A stretch of DNA of 64,000 bases from CAVQBP01 sp963848195 (GCA_963848195.1 CAWKCY010000005.1:496001-560000); one strand, 5' to 3'; positions 38,855 to 49,312 are shown, counted from the first letter of the stretch. Notes: generated by a model not told the origin, from the letters alone. Translations and numbers: made by a program.

Positions 38855-39106
38855 TTATTTCTCTTTTTTGGCGTATTTTCTTTTGAATTTCTCAACTCTA
38901 CCTGCGGTATCAACCAATTTCTGTTTACCGGTAAAGAAGGGATGAGATGCACTTGATATTTCAAGCTTTATAAGGGGATAAGTATTACCGTCTTCCCATG
39001 CAATTGTTTCACTGGATTTAATAGTTGAACGCGTTAAAAAGCTAAAATCGGCAGATGAATCTTGAAAAACAACAGGTCGATAATCAGGGTGAATACCTTT
39101 CTTCAT
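38855..39106 (-). CDS. rpmE2: 50S ribosomal protein L31, type B
   Basis: This 83-residue ribosomal protein starts MKKGIHPDYRPVVFQD and has the family motif SSASHPFFTGKQKLVDTAGR. The zinc-binding cysteines of the type A form are absent, so this is the zinc-independent form, which in some bacteria replaces the zinc form under zinc limitation. It is a single-gene unit closed by a terminator. No Zur-like site was recognised upstream. Confidence 0.95.
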   Translation of the reverse strand: MKKGIHPDYRPVVFQDSSADFSFLTRSTIKSSETIAWEDGNTYPLIKLEISSASHPFFTGKQKLVDTAGRVEKFKRKYAKKEK

Positions 39107-39212
39107 GTCTAAAAACCTAATATAATTTCTAAATTTTGTGGATCAAATATAAAAAAGGATTAGTTTAATTCCAATGCAATAAATTCTTAAAAAGACCCCG
39201 TTTAATCTAAAT

Positions 39213-39860
39213 CTACTTTAAATTGTTTTCTTTCATAAAATGAATAAGATTTTCTTTAAGTTTATTTAATTCAATTCTTTCATTTCGGTTCAAATTAACC
39301 TGTCTGAAATTGAGGCCATTTTTATTTACCCCATAAAAACCGGGATTGGCGGAGGCAGCAACTACTTCATATTGCGGTGTCGCGTAATAAGAGGTCCCTG
39401 GTTTATCTACTTGAAATTTTCTTGTATTATAACCGTTTTTTTGCTGAGATTCACTTTTAGTAATTTCCATCTTTTGGTTAAAAGAATTATTTATCTTATC
39501 ATTACCGGTCATTTCCTGCAGCTCTTTATCAATTTTTTTCTCATCAGATAATTGGGACGTAGTAGTTATAATATCTTTTCTTATTTTCGGTTTGACATTA
39601 AAAGGATTTTCTATTTCATTATAACCGGGTTTAATAACAAATAAAATCAATACTGCAATAACAGCTAAGACAGCGGACGGAATAAACGTTTTTGGTACAA
39701 AAATTCTGGATAACCAATTTTCTGTTTTTTCTTCACGAAAATCTTCAGTATTTATTCTTCTCATTAAATTGGATTCAAAATTAATCGGGGTTTTAACCTG
39801 TTGAAGTTCTTTAAGAGTTTTAATCACCCCTTCAAACTCATTATCTTTTTCATCAATCAT
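39213..39860 (-). CDS. Putative anti-sigma factor, single membrane span
   Basis: This 215-residue protein has a cytoplasmic N-terminus (about 1-65, with FESNLMRRI as in anti-sigma-like proteins), one transmembrane helix (FIPSAVLAVIAVLILFVI) and a low-complexity C-terminus that should be periplasmic. It starts 11 bp after the ECF sigma factor gene, the usual arrangement for a sigma/anti-sigma pair. No zinc His-Cys motif is visible, so the anti-sigma role rests on position and shape. Confidence 0.72.
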   Translation of the reverse strand: MIDEKDNEFEGVIKTLKELQQVKTPINFESNLMRRINTEDFREEKTENWLSRIFVPKTFIPSAVLAVIAVLILFVIKPGYNEIENPFNVKPKIRKDIITTTSQLSDEKKIDKELQEMTGNDKINNSFNQKMEITKSESQQKNGYNTRKFQVDKPGTSYYATPQYEVVAASANPGFYGVNKNGLNFRQVNLNRNERIELNKLKENLIHFMKENNLK

Positions 39861-39871
39861 TTTTGCACCTA

Positions 39872-40462
39872 TTATTCATTATAAATATCCTTTAATAATT
39901 TCTGCAATTGGGCCCGCCCGCGATTAATTCTGGATTTAACAGTCCCCACAGGGAGGCTCGTAATTTCCGAAATTTCTTCATAAGATAGATCTTGAATATC
40001 TCTTAAAATTACAACTTCTCTATAAGCTTTAGAAACTTTTTCCAAAGCATCCTGTATTATTTTTTCTTTAATTCCACTATCGGTAATTCTTTCCGGGTTA
40101 AAACTTTCGTCAGGGATTTCATAAGTTTCGTCTTTTTCTTCGCCATAAGCATTAATTGAAAAAACTTTCCTTCTTTTTCTCCTTTGATATTCGGTTCTTG
40201 CTAAATTACCTGCAATAGTATAAATCCAGGTAGAAAATTTCGCTATTGATGAATAAGAATCTTTATATCTATAAACTTTTATCATTGTCTCCTGAACAAT
40301 ATCGACACAAGTTTCATAGTCCCCCAGAAAACGGAAGACATAATTAATAAGGGGATTTTTATACCTCTGCACTAGAATTTCAAATGCACGAATAGTGTTA
40401 TTATGCTGAAATTCAAGTATTAATTCTTCGTCAGTTAAATCGTTCAGATTTTTATCTGTCAA
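39872..40462 (-). CDS. ECF-type RNA polymerase sigma factor
   Basis: This 196-residue protein has sigma region 2 (IQETMIKVYRY-like VDIVQETMIKVYR near residue 60, FSTWIYTIAGNLARTE) and region 4 (VVILRDIQDLSYEEISEI, PVGTVKSRINRGR), separated by a short linker and with no region 1 or 3, as in sigma-70 ECF factors. The following gene probably encodes its membrane anti-sigma partner. Regulon and signal are unknown. Confidence 0.93.
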   Translation of the reverse strand: MTDKNLNDLTDEELILEFQHNNTIRAFEILVQRYKNPLINYVFRFLGDYETCVDIVQETMIKVYRYKDSYSSIAKFSTWIYTIAGNLARTEYQRRKRRKVFSINAYGEEKDETYEIPDESFNPERITDSGIKEKIIQDALEKVSKAYREVVILRDIQDLSYEEISEITSLPVGTVKSRINRGRAQLQKLLKDIYNE

Positions 40463-40609
40463 CTTCGGCTTATACTTATGGATAAAATGAATTGTTTCAA
40501 GAATTAGACAATAAAATACCTAAAGATATATAAAAATTAGAAAGTATTTTAGGTTTCTGATTAAATAAGGAAAATTTGTCTATTATATTGTGCACTTTTT
40601 AACAATACT

Positions 40610-41623
40610 TCAATTTAAAATTTCAGAGATCAAAAGGGCAATAACAGTTTTATTATCAATAGAAGTTGTTTTAATTAATAATTCTGCTTTGAGCAATGCT
40701 TCGGAAGCATTAAAAAGATCCCGGTCGGAAAAAATAGTTCTTGCATTTAAATAATTTTTATAATAGAATGGGTGAGTACCAACTATCCCGGCAGCAGCAA
40801 AATCAGAAAGTTTTTGTTCCTTAAGCTCCTTAACTCTGGAAAGCCCGGTAAAATACCTGGTTAGCATATAAATAATAAATGTTGGCTCTGCACCCTGATC
40901 TAATAAATGATAAGCTAATTTTATAGCTTCCGCTTTATTTTTACTACCCACCGCATTTTGAAGGTCAAAGATATTGAATTCTTTAAGTGCTGTAGAAAGG
41001 GCCTGGATATCATCAATACGAATTTCTTTCCTATCACCCAGAAAAGTAAATATTTTTTCCAGCTGCGACTCAATTAAGTTTCTATTGTCTCCTACAATAT
41101 CAACGAGAAGTTGAGCATTTTCCTGGTTCAAGTTTTTACCGGCTGATTCACAAAAATCAATAACCCATTTAAGAAGATACTGACCTTTTAATTCCTTTGC
41201 AGAAAAAATATAATTCTTTTCGATTAGAACGGGGAAAGGTTCACTCTTAAACCCTGAAATAGCTCCATTATGAATAAGAACCAAAACTGTAAAATCCGGA
41301 GGAGATTTTAAATACGATGATAAATTCTTTTTATCTTTCACCTTTTCAAACTCCTTGAATACTATAAATTTCTTTTCCGAACCAAAAGGAAAAGCTAAGG
41401 CAAAATCCAGTACTTCAGATAATGTTTTATTCTCTCCATAAAAGACCTCTTTATCAAATTCAGAAGAAATAAACGGCTGAACTGCTTTTTCGACGGCTTT
41501 TAAACCTGCATCGAGAGAGAAACTATCTTCGCCAAAGAAATAATAAACAGGGAGTAAATTATTTTTATTTATTTTTTTTGATATTTCTAAAATCGAAGGA
41601 ATACCTGCTTTATTTTTTGCCAT
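40610..41623 (-). CDS. holA: DNA polymerase III subunit delta
   Basis: This 337-residue protein of the clamp loader opens the sliding clamp. It carries the family N-terminal pattern LLPVYYFFGEDSFSLDAGL, then VFKEFEKVK, and the C-terminal QGAEPTFIIYMLTRYF. The length is normal. Its ATG overlaps the stop codon of the former transporter frame, so the two were translationally coupled before the transporter was damaged. No dedicated ribosome-binding site other than AAGGAG inside that frame. Confidence 0.88.
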   Translation of the reverse strand: MAKNKAGIPSILEISKKINKNNLLPVYYFFGEDSFSLDAGLKAVEKAVQPFISSEFDKEVFYGENKTLSEVLDFALAFPFGSEKKFIVFKEFEKVKDKKNLSSYLKSPPDFTVLVLIHNGAISGFKSEPFPVLIEKNYIFSAKELKGQYLLKWVIDFCESAGKNLNQENAQLLVDIVGDNRNLIESQLEKIFTFLGDRKEIRIDDIQALSTALKEFNIFDLQNAVGSKNKAEAIKLAYHLLDQGAEPTFIIYMLTRYFTGLSRVKELKEQKLSDFAAAGIVGTHPFYYKNYLNARTIFSDRDLFNASEALLKAELLIKTTSIDNKTVIALLISEILN

Positions 41624-41964
41624 TTGCTCCTTTTAATTTTTCATATTTAACAGCTTTAAAAATAAAAATCCATAAGCCACCCCATACAATTACTACAAGC
41701 ACCCATCCAGGCAAATTTCTTCCCGGCAATGATTGAAATAGCGCCGATAGGAGCTAAGCGGGTTGATTTTCCTATTCCGAATTCAGCAATAATTAAAGGG
41801 ACAGACCAAATAAGCAAAAAGACAACCCATGGGATAAGTAAGGAGCCCCCGCCGTTTTGTGCTACAACTCTAGGAAATCTCCATATGTTTCCTGTCCCCA
41901 CCGCAATACCAATTGTAGCGATGATTAAAGACCATCTTGATGAAAAAAATTCTTCTTGTTTCAT
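41610..41964 (-). pseudogene. Sodium-dependent (NSS/SNF-type) transporter remnant with large internal deletion
   Basis: The first 88 or so codons match the start of neurotransmitter:sodium symporters: SRWSLIIATIGIAVGTGNIW, FPRVVAQNGGGSLL and the AGKKFAWMGA region. The frame then ends in a spurious tail. In another frame the last 35 codons read RNLPGWVLVVIVWGGLWIF and KAVKYEKLKGANGKK, a proper C-terminal helix and tail that end in the overlap with holA. About 350-400 codons between are missing. Both readings share the junction at 41700-41725, which suggests deletion between short matching sequences. Confidence 0.82.
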
Positions 41965-42073
41965 ACAACTTAGGCTTAAATTAAGTCATAAATAATATGA
42001 ACTGAACAGGTTACTCCATTTTGTTTACTTTAAAATGCCGATAAGATATAGTACCGTTAATAACCCGGGATTA

Positions 42074-42688
42074 TTATTTTTTTATAGATTGTTTTTCAAT
42101 CATCACTTCATTTATTACGACATCTTTTACAGGTCGATCATAGGGTTTTGTAGTTTCAACTTTGCTGATTTTATAAAGGACATCCATTCCGTTAATAACT
42201 TTTCCAAAAATTGTATGATGACCATTCAGCCATGGTGTTGGAACTGTAGTAATAAAAAACTGGCTGCCATTTGTATTAGGTCCGGCATTAGCCATAGCTA
42301 AATAACCCGGTTTATCGAAAGTTAGAGACGGAACAATTTCATCTTCAAATTTACCGCCCCATAAACTTTCTCCTCCTCTACCTGTTCCAGTAGGATCACC
42401 CCCCTGAATCATGAAATTATCGATTACTCTATGGAAAATTACATTATTGTAATAACCCTTTTTTGCGAGTCCTACAAAATTTTCAACAGTTTTAGGTGTT
42501 TTATCAGCAAAAAGTTCTACTTCGATATTACCCATATTAGTTTTAATTACTGCAACTAAAGTGGAATCTGTTTTTGATGAATCTGTCATTTTACTGCTTT
42601 CGTTATTGTTTAATTTATCTGATGGATTAGAATTTTTGCATCCTATTAAAAGGAAAATAAAAAGCAAAGAAAATCGGAACATCTTCAT
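42074..42688 (-). CDS. Peptidyl-prolyl cis-trans isomerase (cyclophilin type), lipoprotein
   Basis: This 204-residue protein catalyses proline isomerisation during folding. The start at 42688 gives a lipoprotein signal peptide with lipobox LLIGC and has GGAG nine bases upstream. The cyclophilin domain includes VIFHRVIDNFMIQGGDP, MANAGPNTNGSQFFIT and WLNGHHTIFGKV. It should act in the periplasm on a lipid anchor. The frame is open upstream into uppP, but the lipobox and ribosome-binding site show the true start. Confidence 0.92.
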   Translation of the reverse strand: MKMFRFSLLFIFLLIGCKNSNPSDKLNNNESSKMTDSSKTDSTLVAVIKTNMGNIEVELFADKTPKTVENFVGLAKKGYYNNVIFHRVIDNFMIQGGDPTGTGRGGESLWGGKFEDEIVPSLTFDKPGYLAMANAGPNTNGSQFFITTVPTPWLNGHHTIFGKVINGMDVLYKISKVETTKPYDRPVKDVVINEVMIEKQSIKK

Positions 42689-42699
42689 TATTTTTACTC

Positions 42700-43550
42700 C
42701 TATGGTTGAATAATATTTAATGATAATTAAAGCAATTATTAGAATTCCCAAAGCTATTCTATAGTATACAAAAAGAAAGGTAGTATTTTTTCTTAAATAT
42801 TTAAGAAGGAAATCAATGGCTAGATAGCCGCTAATCCCGGAAACAATAGTTGAAATTATCAAATTCAATATCATTGAGGAATCAAGAAAAGCAAGGGATT
42901 GGTACAATTCGAGCAAACCGCTGGCTAAAACAGCAGGGAATGCTTAATAGAAAAGAAAACCTTGCAGCGGCTTCCCTATTCATACCGATAAACAGACCGC
43001 CTGTTATAGTTGTACCGGATCTTGAAGAACCGGGAATTAAAGCAAAACATTGAGCAAAGCCGATAATCAAAGCGTCTTTTACAGTTAAATCCTTAATATC
43101 TTTTTTTAATTTTGCTACCATTTCTGCTAGAGCGAGAACAATAGCAAGACCAATCAGACTCCCGGCTATTACATATAAATTTTTAGTTAAAGTGCCTTCA
43201 ATTACATGTTTAAAAGCCAATCCGATAATAACAACCGGGATAGTTCCAATAATGATAAACCAGCCAAGCTTAGAATTCAGGCTTTGTTCTAAAAAACTTC
43301 TTCTTACAGAGATATTTTCCTTTAAAAAATCATTTATAATATTAATAATATCTTTCCAAAAATAGACCAGAACGGCAGCCATAGTGCCTAATTGAATGAC
43401 AGCAATAAAAGCAGTCCATTGTTCCGGATGTTCCGGAGAAACGATATTCAAAAGTTTTCCAGCAAGTGTAAGATGACCGGTACTGCTAATAGGCAGAAAT
43501 TCAGTTATGCCTTGAATAATTCCTAAAATGACAGCATCAAAAATGTTCAA
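42700..43550 (-). CDS. uppP: Undecaprenyl-diphosphatase, with one frameshift
   Basis: It recycles the undecaprenyl carrier for cell-wall synthesis. The start is TTG at 43550 after AGGAGG. Motifs are GITEFLPISSTGHL near residue 15 and PGSSRSGTTITGGLF. Near 42935 an extra base breaks the frame just after LLSIP; in the shifted frame the protein resumes as AVLASGLLELYQSL and the last three helices. That frame has no stop before the PPIase gene. A second indel is likely, since a TAG at 42702-42700 in the neighbouring frame overlaps the PPIase ribosome-binding site. Confidence 0.87.
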
Positions 43551-43574
43551 AGTTCCTCCTTGCCTTTACGGCAA

Positions 43575-44219
43575 CTAAAATCTATAAGTAAGTCCTAAAT
43601 GTATACCAGCTGAGAAAGAATTAAAGTTTATATTTTCACCGGTAGCTCTATTAACCAAATAATCGCTACCATTTTTCGGCTTACCATTAAATTGATACTT
43701 AAGGTCAGCACCAACATTTACATAAATATTTCCGCTAAGAATGGTATTCCCATCTACTCTCAGAATAATTCCAACACCTGTTGATTTATATTTTGTAGAA
43801 TAATCTATTCCAATTGTTTTCTCATCGGCAAAAACGAAAGGGATTCCGATTCCTCCGCCGAATTTAAATTCATATCCGGTTCCCCGAATAACATAATAAT
43901 TAAGAATTGCAGGCATTAAAATATTGTAACTTAGATTATAAGTATTAAAATCCTGGTTAAAATTAAATGAATTTATCAAATAAGAAATTTCCAAACCGAC
44001 CTGATAATTTTCTTTTAAAAACCTATCTGCTTCAACGGAAAAAATTATTGCGGAATTAAACGAACTCAATTGACCAGCAGCGTAAGTTTGGTTTAAATAA
44101 TCTGTTAGTGATGGAGAGCTTATGAAGTCTATTCCCATGCTTCCCCTAATTTCTGTCTGCGCATGTAAGGAAAACGAGAATAGAACAAACAGAAATGGAA
44201 TAAAGAGGGAATATTTCAT
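43575..44219 (-). CDS. Outer-membrane beta-barrel protein of unknown function
   Basis: This 214-residue protein has a signal peptide (LFVLFSFSLHAQ) and then alternating polar and apolar strands ending in GLTYRF, a terminal aromatic typical of outer-membrane insertion. Gly-rich turns (FKFGGGIGIPF) support an eight-strand barrel of the OmpA/PorT-like type. No other domain is seen. It is 24 bp upstream of uppP in the same direction. Confidence 0.75.
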   Translation of the reverse strand: MKYSLFIPFLFVLFSFSLHAQTEIRGSMGIDFISSPSLTDYLNQTYAAGQLSSFNSAIIFSVEADRFLKENYQVGLEISYLINSFNFNQDFNTYNLSYNILMPAILNYYVIRGTGYEFKFGGGIGIPFVFADEKTIGIDYSTKYKSTGVGIILRVDGNTILSGNIYVNVGADLKYQFNGKPKNGSDYLVNRATGENINFNSFSAGIHLGLTYRF

Positions 44220-44287
44220 ATGATATAAAAATCCAGATTATTTTAATACCAATAGCTATAGAATTATTTTATTCTTGAATAGCTAAG

Positions 44288-45340
44288 TTATAATTCATCT
44301 ACACTTGTTTCGACTACTTTGACCAGGCTTTCATGACGTCTGTTCAAAATAAGAAAAGAAAGAGTTCCTACAATAATAAACATAAAATATGAAATTATAT
44401 GCGTTAAGAAAGCGTAAGACAAGCTGATAACTTCTCCAAATCCAAACAACATTAACACAGATTTGGCAAGGGCATGATATGAACCGGTACCTCCCGGAGT
44501 AGGAATTACAACTCCGATTCCACTTATACTCATTAGCACCCAAGCCATAGCAAAACTAACAGGTTTAATATTTTGCATAAACAAAATATAAAAGCCAAAG
44601 TAAGAACTTAACGCATAAAGAAGCATGATTAAAATGCTAAGTCCAAGAGTCAGAAAATAATTCTTTGCTCCTTTTAAGCTATTAAAGCCCTGAGTAAGCA
44701 TTTCAAATATATGTGCTGTTTTATCAGCAGCTTTGCCGGATACTCTACCCATAGTTCTTACAATTATGCCATAAAAATGTTCTTTAAACCTTACTACAAG
44801 ATAAATGAACAAAATAAAAAGGATAATTCCTGCCATAGAAATATATAGAGTAGACTTTAACCATGGGAAACTTGAGTATAAATCTTCCTGCCAGATAAAA
44901 GCGGAAATTAGAACAGAAAGGCCAAGAAAAATTAAATCGATTACTCTTTCGACAATAACTGCACCAAACATGGAGGAACTTGAAAGCCCTTCCCATCTGC
45001 CTACTAATACAGCACGGGTAATTTCACCCAGCCGTGGTATAATGCAGTTAACACCATACCCCACCATCAAAGCGCCGAATAGATTTTTAATTGAGGTATC
45101 ATCTTTTACCGAATTCAAAATAATCTTCCATCTAACTGCTCTTAAGAAATGGGAGAATAGCAGGACAGCGGCAAATATAATAATCCAGATTAAAGATGCA
45201 TTGTAGACAATGGCAAGGATTTTATTAAAATCAACATCATGAAATGCGATATATAATAAAACAATGGTTAAAATTAAAGAGAGTGCAAAGTTCAGCACTC
45301 CCTTTAAGTGAAGCTTCTTCTTATTACTGCCTGAGGTCAA
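44288..45340 (-). CDS. Flippase-like integral membrane protein (LPG-synthase TM region / UPF0104)
   Basis: This 350-residue polytopic membrane protein has about eight transmembrane helices. It matches the YbhN/AglD-type family: LRAVRWKIIL near residue 70, RLGEITRAVLVGRW near residue 100 and IPTPGGTGSYHALA near residue 285. Relatives include the flippase half of lysylphosphatidylglycerol synthase. Its start overlaps the end of lolA by 17 bp, so the two are co-translated, which points to envelope lipid handling; the lipid is unknown. Confidence 0.85.
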   Translation of the reverse strand: MTSGSNKKKLHLKGVLNFALSLILTIVLLYIAFHDVDFNKILAIVYNASLIWIIIFAAVLLFSHFLRAVRWKIILNSVKDDTSIKNLFGALMVGYGVNCIIPRLGEITRAVLVGRWEGLSSSSMFGAVIVERVIDLIFLGLSVLISAFIWQEDLYSSFPWLKSTLYISMAGIILFILFIYLVVRFKEHFYGIIVRTMGRVSGKAADKTAHIFEMLTQGFNSLKGAKNYFLTLGLSILIMLLYALSSYFGFYILFMQNIKPVSFAMAWVLMSISGIGVVIPTPGGTGSYHALAKSVLMLFGFGEVISLSYAFLTHIISYFMFIIVGTLSFLILNRRHESLVKVVETSVDEL

Positions 45341-45935
45341 TAACTTTAGTTCCTTCCGGAGGGGAAAATGAAAATTGCGAATCGGCTAAGTCTTGATTCA
45401 ATAAATAATTAGATAAATCAATGGTCATCAAAGAATTATTTTTTTCTTTAATTTCAATTTTTTTGATAAGATTATCATTATTTATCCACAGCTTAGCCTG
45501 ATTAAAATTCAAATCCGATTCGTTCTTTGGTGTAAAAATCAGAATTTTATTACCATTTTCATTTGATTGATTTACATTAGATTTTGAAGGAAAATCATAT
45601 ATAATTTTATCAAATGAAAACATTGAAGCATCGGAATCATCATAATCGCTGATAATAACTTTTTTTTGTTTTTTATTATAATTCCAGTTTGTTGATCCGT
45701 TTGATACAATAGTAGAGGATTTAGTATCGAGCCTTATATTATTATCTTTTTTGAAGGAAAATTTACCGGAATTTTTTTTGTTATTTCCAAAATATTGTGA
45801 AAAATCGGCGGTAAATGATGAAATAGATTTATATTTATCCTGAATTTTTTCTAACAGTGAATTTGAATCATTTTGAGCTAAAATGTTAGTAAAAAATATT
45901 AAAACTAAAGTACTTAAATAAAATATTTTTTTCAT
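45324..45935 (-). CDS. lolA: Outer-membrane lipoprotein carrier protein LolA-like
   Basis: This 203-residue periplasmic protein has a signal peptide (FYLSTLVLIFFTNILAQ) and LolA-type features: SFTADFSQYFG, GKFSFKKDNNIRLD and SDLNFNQAKLWIN. LolA carries lipoproteins from the inner to the outer membrane. It lies between ftsK and a flippase-like gene, an order seen in this group. Identity is by fold pattern; other LolA-like proteins act on lipids. Confidence 0.85.
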   Translation of the reverse strand: MKKIFYLSTLVLIFFTNILAQNDSNSLLEKIQDKYKSISSFTADFSQYFGNNKKNSGKFSFKKDNNIRLDTKSSTIVSNGSTNWNYNKKQKKVIISDYDDSDASMFSFDKIIYDFPSKSNVNQSNENGNKILIFTPKNESDLNFNQAKLWINNDNLIKKIEIKEKNNSLMTIDLSNYLLNQDLADSQFSFSPPEGTKVIDLRQ

Positions 45936-46056
45936 CGTCTTCCTACTTATAATTAGTTAAAGATCACCATCTTTTTACAAATATCAATTTCTTTTGTTTC
46001 AAATTTAAGAATAATTATTAAAAATAAAGCGGGTATTAGTCATTCTGAAGGAATAA

Positions 46057-48529
46057 TTATAATGATCTAATAATAGTTTCGAGCTGTTCTTCATTTTCTA
46101 CCAAAACCGTACGTGCTTTGCTACCATCATTAGGCCCGACAATTCCTGCTTCTTCAAGCTGATCTACAATTCTTGCTGCACGGGAATAGCCCAGTTTCAA
46201 CCTTCTTTGCAGAAGGGAAACGGAACCTTGCTGATGTCTAACAATAACGCGGGCTGCATCTTCGAACATAGGGTCAAGGTCTGATAAAAATCCTCCGGCA
46301 GCTTCTTTCTTTTTATCATAAAGAGAAGGGAGGAAATATGGTTTGGAATATCCCGGCTGGGAATAAATATAATTAGTTAATTTTTCAACTTCATCGGTAG
46401 AAATGAAAGCATTTTGAATTCTGGTAGGCTTCGGCTGCCCTGTTGGAAGAAACAACATATCACCTTTACCTAATAGCTGTTCGGCGCCATTCATATCAAG
46501 TATTGTTCTAGAATCAATTTTAGTAGCGACCTGATACGCAACCCTTGCACTAAAATTGGCTTTTATTACACCTGTAATAACATTTACAGAAGGTCTCTGA
46601 GTTGCGAGCACAAGGTGAATTCCAACAGCTCTTGCAAGTTGTGCAAGTCTTGCAATAGGTTCCTCAACTTCTTTTCCGGCGGTTATCATTAAATCTGCAA
46701 GTTCATCTATGATAACAATAAGATAAGGGATAGGATGATGTTTTATAAATTCCGTATCGTGAGGTTTTTTCTTAGGATCGGAAACCTTTTTATTGTAATC
46801 TACAATATTTCTAACACCGGATTTTGCTAGCTTATCATACCGTTTTTCCATTTCATATTCAACCGATTTTAATAGAAGAACAGCATTTTGCGGATTTGTT
46901 ATTATTTCTTCGTCAAGATCAGGAGAGACTGCCAGATAATGTTTCCTCAGCTTATTATAAAATGACAGTTCAATTTTCTTTAGGATCTATCATTATTAGT
47001 TTTACTTCTGAAGGCTGTTTAGTATAAAGGAGGCTCGTAATAATCATATTTATGCCGACACTTTTTCCCGATCCGGTAGAACCGGCTATCAGAATGTGAG
47101 GCATTTTTGCTAAGTCAGTAATATAAACATCACCATTAATTGTTTTTCCAAACGCCATGGGAAGCTCTGCTTTGGATTCGGAAATTTTACCCAAAACAGA
47201 CCTGGCATTAACCAGTGAAGATTCAGCGTTAGGTATTTCAACACCAATAGCACTTTTTCCAGGAATAGGGGCAATAATTCTAATTCCTCTTGCAGCCAAA
47301 GCCAGGGCGATATCATGTTCAAGTCCAACAATTCTGCTAATCTTGACACCGGGCGCAGGGACAATTTCATAAAGGGTTACAACCGGACCGGGGGTTACCG
47401 AAATATCTTCAATCTGAATATCAAATAGTTTCAATTTTTCTTTTAGAAGCTCTGCATTCCTTTTTAATTCCTCTTCGGCAACTTTGAAATCTACTTCAGG
47501 CAAGGGATCCAAAAGCTCAAGGCTCGGTCCCTTATAATTGATAATTTCTTCCCATTGATTGGGAAGATTAATTTCTTTATCCTTATCCAAAGGTTTTTGA
47601 ATTTCACCGGTTTTTTCGAGGTCAACTTTTTTGTCTTCATCCGATACTATTTTATTTTCTTCCTGCTTTTGAGGAACATCATCTTTTCTTATAATCCTAA
47701 TTTTTGTTTGTTCTTCAGCTTCACTTTCCATTAATTCTTCAGGTGATAATTCTCCATATTCCTTTTTCTTTTTTGGAAGAAGCTTTTTCTTTTTCTTCTC
47801 CTCCCTCAAGTCCTGAATCTTTTTTAATTTATCTATTTCAATTTCTTCCCTGCTTTTTTCCAATTCATCTTTTACTTTGTTAACGGAAGAAGAAAAGATT
47901 CCGGAAAAGAAATTGAATATTCTTTCAAGCTTTATATCAAAGGCAAAAATTAAAAGAGCAATAATAAGAGCAGATAATAAGATTATACTTCCAATACCCC
48001 CGAGTAACCGGCTGAATATCTCTCCTAAATAATAGCCTATATCACCGGATAATCTTCTATCAGTAATTAAATCCTGAACCCTAAGCACTCCAAAAATTGT
48101 AGATAGTATCAATCCAATTAAAATTAAAAAGTTGGAAGAATTGATTAAAAAATGGAAGTTTATTTTTTTAATAAAAGCAATCCCCCAGATAAAAAGCATA
48201 ATAGGAAAAACAATTGAGAAATAACCAATCGTGGAATTAATAAAAATATCGGATATATTGGCGCCAAAAATCCCAAGCCAATTATAAGAACTATGTGCTC
48301 TCAATACGGAACCGGAATCCGAACCAAATATTTTAAATAAATCAGAGAATTCATAATGGTCAAATGGTGAGTATGATATGATACTTAAAAACAGTAGCAG
48401 GGCAATAACCGTTAAAAAGATTCCTACTATTTTTTTCTTTTTCTCCCTGGAAACAATAAAGAACCCGTTTCCATTTGATTTTGATGGACGTTTATTTTTA
48501 ACTGTAACTTTCTTCTTTCTGGCAGCCAT
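46057..48529 (-). CDS. ftsK: DNA translocase FtsK, with one frameshift
   Basis: It pumps DNA during chromosome segregation and cell division. The restored protein has about 824 residues: a basic N-terminus (MAARKKK, start 48529), four transmembrane helices to about 190, a charged linker, then the motor with Walker A AGSTGSGKS and Walker B VIIDELADLM. The C-terminal gamma domain reads SLLQRRLKLGYSRAARI. One surplus base at about 46980 makes a stop after MIDPKEN; the other frame continues as KIELSFYNKLRKHYLAV and joins the rest. As ftsK is normally essential, an assembly error is likely. Confidence 0.92.
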
Positions 48530-48568
48530 CTTTAAAAATTTAATTTGCGAATTCAAAAAACCGGATAT

Positions 48569-49312
48569 TTAACCGACAGTAACTCTAACAGAAGACAATA
48601 ATCTTAAAGCATTATTTGAAAAAACAGGAATTGCATCCAGCATATTTAGCTTACTGCAGTATTCAATATCTTCTTCAAATCCATTTTCAAGAAGAATCTG
48701 GCCGTGTTCAGTCTCTTTTAACATCTTCTTAATATTTTTTCCAAAAGATTTATTTAATGAAACACCTGCTTTTGAAGAATCGGAGATAGAAATATCTTCT
48801 TTAAGCTTTTGGACTTCAGTTATTAGTTTTCCGCCGCATATGATATCTTCCAACGAGATGGCGTTTCCTCTGCCCGAACATAATATTTCGACGTCTTTTC
48901 CTAGTTCAGCTAAATGTTTAGCAACAGCAGATAAATTAAGGTAAGAAGCAACAAAAAGGTTTTCAGAAAACTTTGCCTTAACAACTGCTCTGGAGCCATT
49001 AGTTGTATAAAATATTATCGATTTTCCGGATACTTTATCTTCAGTATATTCTAAAGGTGAATTTCCAAAGGTAAATCCCTCCACTTTTTTTGTATTTCTT
49101 TCTCCGCCGATGATAGTCTGACCTGTAAATAATCCTCCGGAAATCTTCACAGCAAACTCAACAGATGCAACGGGAATAATTTCCCTAGCTCCATTATTTA
49201 AAGCCGTTACTATTGTACTTGAAGCCCTAAGCACATCAATAACAACTATAGTTTTCGATGAAAAATAGAGCTCATCATAATTAAGATAGGAGAAAAGGAG
49301 ATTAATCTTCAT
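48569..49312 (-). CDS. comB: 2-phosphosulfolactate phosphatase family protein
   Basis: This 247-residue magnesium-dependent phosphatase family member has VVIDVLRASSTIVTAL near residue 23, GGERNTKKVEGFTFGNSP near residue 70, TTNGSRAV near residue 105 and CSGRGNAISLEDIICGG. ComB acts in coenzyme M synthesis in archaea; bacterial members are widespread without that pathway, so the substrate here is uncertain. It is 6 bp after gcvT, so probably co-transcribed. Confidence 0.88.
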   Translation of the reverse strand: MKINLLFSYLNYDELYFSSKTIVVIDVLRASSTIVTALNNGAREIIPVASVEFAVKISGGLFTGQTIIGGERNTKKVEGFTFGNSPLEYTEDKVSGKSIIFYTTNGSRAVVKAKFSENLFVASYLNLSAVAKHLAELGKDVEILCSGRGNAISLEDIICGGKLITEVQKLKEDISISDSSKAGVSLNKSFGKNIKKMLKETEHGQILLENGFEEDIEYCSKLNMLDAIPVFSNNALRLLSSVRVTVG

